9,299 bases of DNA. Origin: Nitrosopumilaceae archaeon. Lineage in GTDB: Archaea > Thermoproteota > Nitrososphaeria > Nitrososphaerales > Nitrosopumilaceae. The notes beneath the pieces are model-generated. The model did no database searches. It saw nothing but the letters and a program-made list of their open reading frames with translations, and was not told the DNA's origin. The position numbers and the translations under genes were made by a program. This document shows, in pieces, positions 1 to 5,653 of this stretch; position 1 is the first letter of the stretch; the number at the start of each line of letters is the position of its first letter. The stretch is taken from positions 1-9,299 of the forward strand of contig JAUYOQ010000193.1 of assembly GCA_030697975.1 (NCBI GenBank). Direction: 5' to 3'.

Positions 1-1527
1 GTTGCAATAATTGCATTTTTGATAGCATCTTTGGTAATAGGTACATTGACTTACAAACTGGTTCAAAAAAGTGGCCGAAGGTTGATGGTTGCTGGAAAGA
101 CTCTGCCTTTGTTTTTTGTAGGTACAATGCTTGCAGCACAATCAATCGATGGTAACTCATCACTGGGCAACGCTGCGCTTGTCTATCAATTTGGCTTTTG
201 GGCAGGTGCTGTGATTCCTATAGGTCTTGGAATATGTCTTCTTTTGACTGGCTTCTTTTACGGCAAACCATTAAACAGAATGACCATGTTTACTTTACCC
301 GACTTTTACTTTATAAGATTTGGTAATGCCGCAGAAGGAATCTCTGGCGTTTTGATGATAATTAGCTTTACAGTACTTGTTGCAGGAAACTTTGCAGCAA
401 GTGGATTTATACTACAAACAGTTTTTGGTATTGACTTCTTTTGGGGAGTACTTATTGCAGCTCTAGTTGTACTTGCATATACTTTTGCAGGTGGACTGTT
501 CTCTTCTGCTTACACGGACATATTCCAGATTTATCTTGCAATAGGTTCTTTCTGGGCAGCATTCATCTTCTTTGCAGGTGGATTTGCAGGAGTTCCATTT
601 GACACTATACTTGGTAGTGCGCCACCTGGATACATGGATCTGTCAGGACTAACTGATATTGCATCAGGTGCACTGATCAACTGGGCTGGCATCCTTGCAC
701 TTGGCCTTGGTGATATAGTAGCACTTGACTTTATGGAGCGAGTATTTGCAGCAAGAGATCCAAAGACTGCACAACGTGGTGCCTTCTGGGGAGGCGCACT
801 TACACTATTTACTGTGGTTCCAACAAGTATGATGGGAATAATCGCGCTACACTTTGTGCCAGGCATTGAGGATCCGTTTACTGCACTGCCTGAGCTAGCT
901 ATGAATCACATGCCATTTGCAATAGGTGCAGCTCTTTTGATGGGAGTACTTGGAGCTGCCATGTCTACAGCAAACGGTGGACTGTTAGCAATCTCTAGTG
1001 TAGTTTCAAGAAATCTAATTCAAAGAATTATTCGACGAAGATGGTTACACAAAGAACCTTGGACAGACAAAAAGCTGTTATGGGTTACAAGAGTAGTCAT
1101 AATACCAATGATGGTTGCAGGTTTCCTTCTTGGTTACCTTGTGCCACAGCCTGGGATCTATCTGATATTGGCATTTGATATCGTATTTGCGGGTGCGTTT
1201 GCGCCACTTACACTAGGACTGTTCTGGAGAAAGGCAAACATGCCTGCTGCAATTGCTTCACTTTTGATAGGATCCGCTCTACGATTTGCATTCTTCTTTA
1301 CGATGCCTATAGAATGGGCAGGATTGGATACAATGATTCCGCCACCAATCTCATTTGCAGTCTTTATTGGAGTAGCATTGGCCACACAAAAGAAATGGCC
1401 TGGTAAGGCACGACATGATGTAAGAGACTATGTTCCACCAGAAGAAGATCTCATATCAGGTGAAGATCTAAAACACTTTGTGCCAGGATCTGGCGAGAAC
1501 ACATCAGGTAAAAGTGCAGCGCATTAA
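1..1527 (+). CDS. Sodium:solute symporter (SSS family), 5'-partial
   Basis: Secondary transporter of the inner membrane, probably importing a small solute with Na+. The reading frame is open from base 1, so the true start lies upstream; a TTG at 19 is only the first possible start codon inside the window. About 508 residues are visible, close to a full SSS protein, so probably only a few N-terminal residues are missing. The sequence is almost wholly hydrophobic, with about 12-13 membrane segments and a charged C-terminal tail of about 45 residues. Family marks are an early VAGKTLP stretch, matching the usual AGRxLP after helix 1, and MSTANGG at residues 321-327 counted from base 1, matching the helix-8 STA(D/N) sodium-site motif, with Ser322 and Thr323 kept. 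The substrate cannot be read from sequence. Thaumarchaea use SSS proteins of the DUR3 type for urea, and the nearby ureohydrolase operon makes urea or a guanidino compound worth testing. Proline-, acetate- or pantothenate-type substrates remain possible. Confidence 0.88.
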   Translation, partial: VAIIAFLIASLVIGTLTYKLVQKSGRRLMVAGKTLPLFFVGTMLAAQSIDGNSSLGNAALVYQFGFWAGAVIPIGLGICLLLTGFFYGKPLNRMTMFTLPDFYFIRFGNAAEGISGVLMIISFTVLVAGNFAASGFILQTVFGIDFFWGVLIAALVVLAYTFAGGLFSSAYTDIFQIYLAIGSFWAAFIFFAGGFAGVPFDTILGSAPPGYMDLSGLTDIASGALINWAGILALGLGDIVALDFMERVFAARDPKTAQRGAFWGGALTLFTVVPTSMMGIIALHFVPGIEDPFTALPELAMNHMPFAIGAALLMGVLGAAMSTANGGLLAISSVVSRNLIQRIIRRRWLHKEPWTDKKLLWVTRVVIIPMMVAGFLLGYLVPQPGIYLILAFDIVFAGAFAPLTLGLFWRKANMPAAIASLLIGSALRFAFFFTMPIEWAGLDTMIPPPISFAVFIGVALATQKKWPGKARHDVRDYVPPEEDLISGEDLKHFVPGSGENTSGKSAAH

Positions 1528-1532
1528 CAAAC

Positions 1533-2765
1533 CTATTTAAATTTACCAAAAAGGGATCTTTTCTTCATTTTTTCAAGCTTGATAATTATCTTATTTCTAT
1601 AATACACTGCAGTTGAATTGTTTGGTTCAAGTTCTAATGCCTTGTTATAGCATTGCAAGGACTCTTCCAATTTTTCTAATGAAAATAGCAACTTTCCTTT
1701 GTAGCTTAGAGCGTAAACATAGGTAGGATTGATCTCAAGTGCTTTATCGCAGAATGAAAGTGCTTCCTCACATTTTTGCTGATGTTCAAGAAGCCAAACC
1801 ATACTACATAAGGCCACTACATTTGTTGGATCAAGCTCGATTGCTTTTTCACAAAAAAATTTTGCGGCCCCATATTTTTTGAGTGAATAAAGCGAGACAC
1901 CTTTGCTGTACATTGCACGTATATTTTTTTGATCAATTTCCAAAACCTTGTCAAAACATTCTACTGCTTTTTCATAAAGACCAGTTCGATCATAAACAAG
2001 ACCCTTGTTGAGTAGTGCATCAATACATTTTGGTTCAATCTCTAAAGCCTTATCAAAAAATACAAAGATTTCTTTATTTGAAAATCCAGCAAAGTCAAGA
2101 GTCCATCCCTTTGCTACAAGCGCCTTTACATTTTTTGGGTCAACTTCAAGCGCTTTTGTATAAAATGACATGGCCTCCTCATGCTTGCCTTGTTTTGCAA
2201 GCTCAGCACCCTTTTCGTACAGCTCCTGTGATTTTCTAGAATCTTCTTCGATTGCCTTGTTTAGATAGAAAATAGAGTCAGAATTCAGACCCAGTCTGCC
2301 TAAAACCACGCTTTTGTTGTATAATGCACTTGAATTCTTGGAATCTGATTCTAGTACCTTATCAAGGCAGGTAATTGCCTCATCATGTTTTCCAAGTTTA
2401 CTTAGAGTAGCACCCTTTTGTGTTAATGCATCAGCATAATTTGGATCGATCTCTAAAATCTTGTCAAAACAAGAAATTGCCTCTTGCTGATTTCCCAGCT
2501 TTGATAGTGTAAGTCCTTTGTTATACAAGGCATCAATATTTTTTGGATCATTTTCTATTACCTTCTCAAAACAAGACATGGCCTCACTGAACTTTTCCAG
2601 CTTGCAAAGTGTTGATCCCTTGTGGAACTGCGCAACAAGATTATCTGATTCTATTTGTAATGCTTTATCAAATCGTGAAAGCGCTTTCTTAAAATTATTA
2701 TAGTTTACAGATGTGATTCCCTCATTGATATAATGCCAAGAATTTTTCGAGTTCTCTAGGATCAT
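1533..2765 (-). CDS. Tetratricopeptide repeat (TPR) protein, 11 repeats
   Basis: A 410-residue protein made almost entirely of TPR units. Eleven consecutive 34-residue repeats (one of 35) run from about residue 9 to 385, each with the A-L-x-x-K-G and A-x-x-x-x-x-K-A-L-E-x-D/E-P-x-N pattern. A final helix and a basic tail (KMKKRSLFGKFK) cap the solenoid. No signal peptide, membrane segment or catalytic domain is visible, so it is most likely a soluble cytoplasmic scaffold for protein-protein contacts; its partner is unknown. The ATG at 2763-2765 (minus strand) lies about 25-30 nt after a TATA box with no Shine-Dalgarno, which fits a leaderless transcript. It is divergent from the ureohydrolase gene and convergent with the symporter, whose stop codon is 5 nt from its own. 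Multi-TPR proteins of this kind are common in Thaumarchaeota and give no clue to pathway. Confidence 0.9.
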   Translation of the reverse strand: MILENSKNSWHYINEGITSVNYNNFKKALSRFDKALQIESDNLVAQFHKGSTLCKLEKFSEAMSCFEKVIENDPKNIDALYNKGLTLSKLGNQQEAISCFDKILEIDPNYADALTQKGATLSKLGKHDEAITCLDKVLESDSKNSSALYNKSVVLGRLGLNSDSIFYLNKAIEEDSRKSQELYEKGAELAKQGKHEEAMSFYTKALEVDPKNVKALVAKGWTLDFAGFSNKEIFVFFDKALEIEPKCIDALLNKGLVYDRTGLYEKAVECFDKVLEIDQKNIRAMYSKGVSLYSLKKYGAAKFFCEKAIELDPTNVVALCSMVWLLEHQQKCEEALSFCDKALEINPTYVYALSYKGKLLFSLEKLEESLQCYNKALELEPNNSTAVYYRNKIIIKLEKMKKRSLFGKFK

Positions 2766-2788
2766 TTCAATTAATTACAATATACTTT

Positions 2789-2796
2789 GTTTATAA
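2789..2796 (-). promoter_or_regulatory. TATA box of the TPR gene
   Basis: On the minus strand this reads TTATAAAC, with its centre about 28 nt before the ATG at 2765. Initiation 25-27 nt downstream would fall at or just before the start codon, giving a leaderless or near-leaderless mRNA. No ribosome binding site is seen between box and ATG. Assigned by pattern and spacing only. Confidence 0.5.
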
Positions 2797-2798
2797 TT

Positions 2799-2811
2799 GA
2801 TCGTACATTAC
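2799..2811 (+). repeat. 13-bp direct repeat copy 1 (candidate operator)
   Basis: GATCGTACATTAC, repeated with one mismatch 75 bp further on. This copy touches the upstream side of the TPR gene's TATA box, where TFB would contact the BRE, so a protein bound here could block or aid TPR transcription. It contains the palindromic cores GATC and GTAC but is not a full palindrome. Confidence 0.4.
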
Positions 2812-2873
2812 AAACAATTTTTGCGCTCAGACACAATTATTAAATAAAAATTTGATTTTCATTTGAAAAAACA

Positions 2874-2886
2874 GATCGTACTTTAC
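2874..2886 (+). repeat. 13-bp direct repeat copy 2 (candidate operator)
   Basis: GATCGTACTTTAC, 12 of 13 bases identical to the copy at 2799-2811 and in the same orientation. It ends 7 nt before the TATA box of the ureohydrolase operon, next to its BRE position. With copy 1 it places the same word beside each of two divergent promoters, suggesting shared control. This is inference from position and similarity. Confidence 0.4.
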
Positions 2887-2893
2887 CTAGACA

Positions 2894-2903
2894 TATTTAA
2901 TAA
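2894..2903 (+). promoter_or_regulatory. TATA box of the ureohydrolase operon
   Basis: TATTTAATAA, centre about 35 nt before the ATG at 2933. Initiation at the usual 25-27 nt would fall near 2923-2926, giving a leader of about 8 nt and no Shine-Dalgarno. It is the only good TATA candidate ahead of the four-gene operon, so it probably drives all of it. Confidence 0.55.
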
Positions 2904-2932
2904 CTTACCGTAGATCATAATTTTGAATTACA

Positions 2933-4051
2933 ATGGGAATGGAATTTTATGGTGAATCATACAAGGGAAATGATCAACCCCCGTTTGTTGGAATCAACAC
3001 ATTTTTACATCTTCCATGGGTGCAAAGCCATGAAGAGCTGCAAAGAGTCAAACCAAATGTAGCTATAATTGGAGAACCGTTTGATTTTGGAACAACAATT
3101 CGTCCTGGTGCGAGATATGGCCCAAGAGCAATTCGTGCAGCATCAACGATTCCCGCACCACCCTATGAACGATTTAACATTGAAACAGGCGCAGATCCTT
3201 TTGGAGTTTTTAGAGCAGTTGATTATGGTGATGTGAATGTTTCACCAGGTGATGTGATAGAATCACACAAAAGAATGACACAAAAAGTCAAGGAAGTACT
3301 TGACATAAATGGCATTCCTGTCATGCTTGGTGGAGATCATTCTATTACATTTGCAAACGTTAGAGCATTTGCAAAAAAATACAAAAACATTGGAATAATT
3401 CATTTAGATACACATGCTGATTGTGCACCACAAGGCCTTTGTGGCTTCAAATATGACCATGGTGCACACGTTCGAAGAGTCATGGAACTTGGCTGTCTTA
3501 AAGGCAAAAACTATACCCTAATTGGTCCAAGAGGATACTGGCCTGGACCTGACCTCTACAAATGGATGTCAGATCAGGATTTTCAATGGTTTACAATGCT
3601 TGATGTTGAAGAGATGGGAATTGATACGATAGCAAAAGAGGCAGTTGATCGTGCAAACGATGGAACAGACGCTGTCTATCTTACATGGGATATAGATTCC
3701 TTTGATCCTGCATATGCTCCAGGTACAGGTGAACCTGAGCCAAACGGCCTTACCTCAAGGGAGGGAATGAGACTAGTGCGACAATTTTCTGTAGGGTTTG
3801 ATCCTGATAGGTTTGCAATGGATCTTGTAGAAGTAGCTCCTACATATGATGTCAGTGATCAAAACTCATACAGTGGCGGCATTACATCAGGACTTGGGCA
3901 GAGGCTGATAGTTGAGCTCTTAGCAGGATTAGCTCTTACAAAACAAGGCAAAAAAGATGGCAGTCCAGTACGACCTCACAAGTATCGCGGTACGGGAAAC
4001 ACATATCACTTTGGAAAAGAATCTCGACCAGAAATTCCAAAAAGGAAATGA
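2933..4051 (+). CDS. Arginase/agmatinase-family ureohydrolase (possible Ni-dependent guanidino hydrolase)
   Basis: Binuclear-metal amidinohydrolase that should cleave a guanidino group to release urea in the cytoplasm. All six expected metal ligands are visible: His136 (GGDHS), Asp159, His161 and Asp163 (DTHAD), and Asp253 and Asp255 (WDIDSFDPA). Other family signatures are RPGARYGPRAIR at about residues 57-68, APGTGEPEPNGLTSRE after the last ligand pair, and DLVEVAP near the C terminus. At 372 residues it is longer than typical agmatinases (about 300), with extra N-terminal (about 40) and C-terminal (about 35) segments. Its DTHAD replaces the usual DAHxD, and Trp252 stands where Ser/Phe-type residues are usual. 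ATG 2933 fits the TATA box; ATG 2939 would remove only two residues. It overlaps the next gene by ATGA and shares an operon with a UreA-like protein and a nickel permease. This points to nickel rather than manganese at the active site, as in the cyanobacterial guanidine hydrolase. Family is certain; substrate (guanidine, agmatine, guanidinobutyrate, arginine) is not. Confidence 0.93.
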   Translation: MGMEFYGESYKGNDQPPFVGINTFLHLPWVQSHEELQRVKPNVAIIGEPFDFGTTIRPGARYGPRAIRAASTIPAPPYERFNIETGADPFGVFRAVDYGDVNVSPGDVIESHKRMTQKVKEVLDINGIPVMLGGDHSITFANVRAFAKKYKNIGIIHLDTHADCAPQGLCGFKYDHGAHVRRVMELGCLKGKNYTLIGPRGYWPGPDLYKWMSDQDFQWFTMLDVEEMGIDTIAKEAVDRANDGTDAVYLTWDIDSFDPAYAPGTGEPEPNGLTSREGMRLVRQFSVGFDPDRFAMDLVEVAPTYDVSDQNSYSGGITSGLGQRLIVELLAGLALTKQGKKDGSPVRPHKYRGTGNTYHFGKESRPEIPKRK

Positions 4052-4449
4052 TTCATGTTAAAGCAACTATAAATGGCGAGCCAGACATACCGCCAATAAC
4101 TAAAATATTCCAGTATGATTCTGATTCCGAAAATGTCTTTCTTTCTTCAACTGAGCTAGTCAAGCAACGACTCTCAAAAAACCTGAGAGTTAATCTAAAT
4201 GAGACAATTCTTGTGTATTGTGCCTACATTATTAGTGAATTACGTGATGAAAAATCAATTGAATCGATAAAGGAAAACGCAAGAAAAATTCTATCTCAGG
4301 ATAAAGTAATGATTGGAGTTCCAGAATCAATAAGAAAGCTAAGATTTGAGGTATTCCTTGACGATAAGCCAACAGTGACCATAACACTTGATGAACCAAT
4401 ACAAACTAGCGATTACATTTTGTTACCAAATACTAGAAAACAGGTGTAA
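4048..4449 (+). CDS. Orphan urease gamma subunit (UreA)-like protein
   Basis: A 133-residue soluble protein. Residues about 44-118 match urease gamma subunit along the whole conserved core. They hold a counterpart of the LKLNYPE stretch (LRVNLNE, 46-52), a helix with RD(G/E)KS (66-70), the diagnostic VMxGVPE (VMIGVPE, 87-93), a strand beginning near 98, and a final (D/N)EPI (115-118). The N-terminal about 30 residues do not match UreA or any family I recognise, and the first UreA helix seems shortened by about ten residues. UreA normally exists in an UreABC complex; no ureB or ureC sequence lies in this window, and the flanking genes are a ureohydrolase (ATGA overlap) and a nickel permease (2-nt gap). 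Co-translation with the ureohydrolase suggests a partner, assembly or nickel-related role, which is inference. It could alternatively serve a urease encoded elsewhere, or be a decayed gamma subunit. The UreA relationship rests on my manual alignment from memory of bacterial UreA. Confidence 0.78.
   Translation: MIHVKATINGEPDIPPITKIFQYDSDSENVFLSSTELVKQRLSKNLRVNLNETILVYCAYIISELRDEKSIESIKENARKILSQDKVMIGVPESIRKLRFEVFLDDKPTVTITLDEPIQTSDYILLPNTRKQV
4442..4446 (+). promoter_or_regulatory. Shine-Dalgarno deciding the TTG start of the nickel permease
   Basis: AGGTG ends 5 nt before TTG 4452, inside the end of the UreA-like gene. It supports the TTG over the downstream ATG at 4485 as start. Internal operon genes in thaumarchaea use such sites, whereas first genes are leaderless. 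Confidence 0.45.
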
Positions 4450-4451
4450 AA

Positions 4452-5204
4452 TTGGTAGAACAAATTCTTGAACAATTACAGGCAATGACTCCAGCACTAG
4501 TTTTGACATTGGGTCTTGCTATAGGTTTACAGCATGCCTTTGAACCAGATCATGTAGCAGCAGTAAGCACTCAGATCTCAAAGCGACGATACAAACTGCA
4601 ATCAGTCAGGAAAATAATCACAGAAGGTACATTCAAGTCATCATTTCTTGGTGCTATGTGGGGTGCAGGTCATACAACAACACTTGTACTAATGGGGCTT
4701 CTTGTCTATCTTTTGGCAATAAACATTCCACAAAATGTTTTCATGGGTTTTGAATTTATTGTTGGAATAATGTTAGTCTTTCTTGCATTTACAACATTTA
4801 GCAACAAAAAACTGTTTACACTAAAACACTTACACATTCACACACATAACGACGGTACGATTCACACTCACCCACACGAACACGATAATGACCACAAGCA
4901 CTCACACAAATCCTACATTATAGGTTGCATTCACGGATTAGCTGGAAGTGGAAGTCTAGTTGTATTAACTGCTAGTACACTTGGTAACATCGAGACAACT
5001 TTGAGCTTCATTTTGATATTTGGTATTGGGTCTGTAATTGGAATGGCGATGGTAAGTGGATTAATCGGACTTCCTTTTGCGTTTATAAACAAGATCGAAT
5101 CTGCAAACAAAGCTCTTAGGTACATTGCTGGATTTGCAAGTTTACTTATTGGTGCAAACATTCTATACGAAATAGCTATAGTAAACAATTTGTTTGGTAT
5201 CTAA
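4452..5204 (+). CDS. UreH/HupE-type nickel (Ni2+/Co2+) permease with His-rich loop
   Basis: Membrane permease that should import Ni2+ (or Co2+). The NiCoT-superfamily signature HxxxxDH is exact in the first membrane helix: His28, Asp33 and His34 in LQHAFEPDHVAAV. Further family marks are WGAGHTTTL in the second helix region and HGLAGSGSL after the central loop. About six hydrophobic segments are visible. The central hydrophilic loop holds eleven histidines between residues 126 and 152, mixed with Asp and Glu, a typical metal-binding or metal-buffering segment. Length (250 residues) fits the compact UreH-like branch. The start is TTG, 2 nt after the upstream stop, with AGGTG five bases before it. 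Lying third in an operon with a ureohydrolase and a UreA-like protein, it most likely feeds nickel to a urea-cycle-type or urease-type enzyme; no hydrogenase gene is nearby. Cobalt transport for cobamides, which thaumarchaea make, is the main alternative. Confidence 0.88.
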   Translation: MVEQILEQLQAMTPALVLTLGLAIGLQHAFEPDHVAAVSTQISKRRYKLQSVRKIITEGTFKSSFLGAMWGAGHTTTLVLMGLLVYLLAINIPQNVFMGFEFIVGIMLVFLAFTTFSNKKLFTLKHLHIHTHNDGTIHTHPHEHDNDHKHSHKSYIIGCIHGLAGSGSLVVLTASTLGNIETTLSFILIFGIGSVIGMAMVSGLIGLPFAFINKIESANKALRYIAGFASLLIGANILYEIAIVNNLFGI

Positions 5205-5216
5205 AGACATCTTTTC

Positions 5217-5573
5217 ATGCCAATTAGCATTTATGTAGACGGCTCAGGGGGAGATAACTCTGGATATGGCTTCTATGTTAAAGAGACAGGTGAATCATTT
5301 TATGAAAAGAAGCCAAATATCACAAATAATCAGGCAGAATATCTTGCAATAATTGCTGCACTAAAATTTGTAAAATCAAAAGATGATGAGGTTGTTATCT
5401 ATAGTGATTCTAAAAATACGATTGCACAACTAAATCACGAAAATGCAATAAACAATGATCAGCTGCGAAGTCTAGCAAGAGAAGCATGGGAGTTAATTGC
5501 TAAAGTTTCTAAAATAAAATTAACATGGATACCTCGAAAAGAAAATCTGGCTGGAAAAATGCTTGGAAGCTAA
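5217..5573 (+). CDS. RNase HI-like protein, fourth catalytic Asp not conserved
   Basis: A short (118-residue) RNase H-fold protein, expected to cut RNA in RNA/DNA hybrids. The first three acidic catalytic residues are in place: Asp8 (YVDGSGG), Glu41 (NNQAEY) and Asp64 (YSDSKN). The C terminus reads RKENLAGKMLGS, so Gly113 occupies the place where RNase HI proteins of this type usually have AD, and the protein ends almost at once. It may thus be weakly active, use another residue for the second metal, or bind hybrids without cutting. It lacks an N-terminal hybrid-binding domain. It starts 12 nt after the nickel permease on the same strand, with no clear TATA or Shine-Dalgarno of its own, so it is probably the last gene of the operon. 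Its function seems unrelated to its neighbours. Family assignment is good; activity is uncertain. Confidence 0.82.
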   Translation: MPISIYVDGSGGDNSGYGFYVKETGESFYEKKPNITNNQAEYLAIIAALKFVKSKDDEVVIYSDSKNTIAQLNHENAINNDQLRSLAREAWELIAKVSKIKLTWIPRKENLAGKMLGS

Positions 5574-5616
5574 GTATTAGGTTATGATAAGTTTGATTCT
5601 AAAAAACATGAATAGC

Positions 5617-5623
5617 TTTATTA
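5617..5623 (+). promoter_or_regulatory. TATA box of the 4-hydroxybutyrate-CoA ligase gene
   Basis: TTTATTA, centred about 34 nt before the TTG at 5654, within the 80-nt gap after the RNase HI-like gene. It predicts a start site near 5645 and a leader of about 8 nt. No transcription-terminating T-tract is seen in this gap. Confidence 0.45.
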
Positions 5624-5653
5624 TGGAAACTAATTTGATCCAAAGTTAACAAA

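Noticed and set aside
531..866. A 111-codon open frame on the minus strand opposite the symporter
   Set aside because: Antisense shadow of a membrane-protein gene, rich in Pro/Ser/Ala as such shadows are.
2856..2869. Small inverted repeat TTTTC-4 nt-GAAAA in the divergent promoter region
   Set aside because: The stem has only five A/T-rich pairs, which is expected by chance in such AT-rich sequence; neither a convincing terminator nor operator.
4048..4449. A complete urease operon
   Set aside because: Only a UreA-like sequence is present; nothing in the window resembles UreB, UreC or the UreD/E/F/G accessory proteins.
4485..4487. ATG as an alternative start for the nickel permease
   Set aside because: It would cut residues before the first helix and has no ribosome site; TTG 4452 has AGGTG five bases upstream and gives a 2-nt operon gap.
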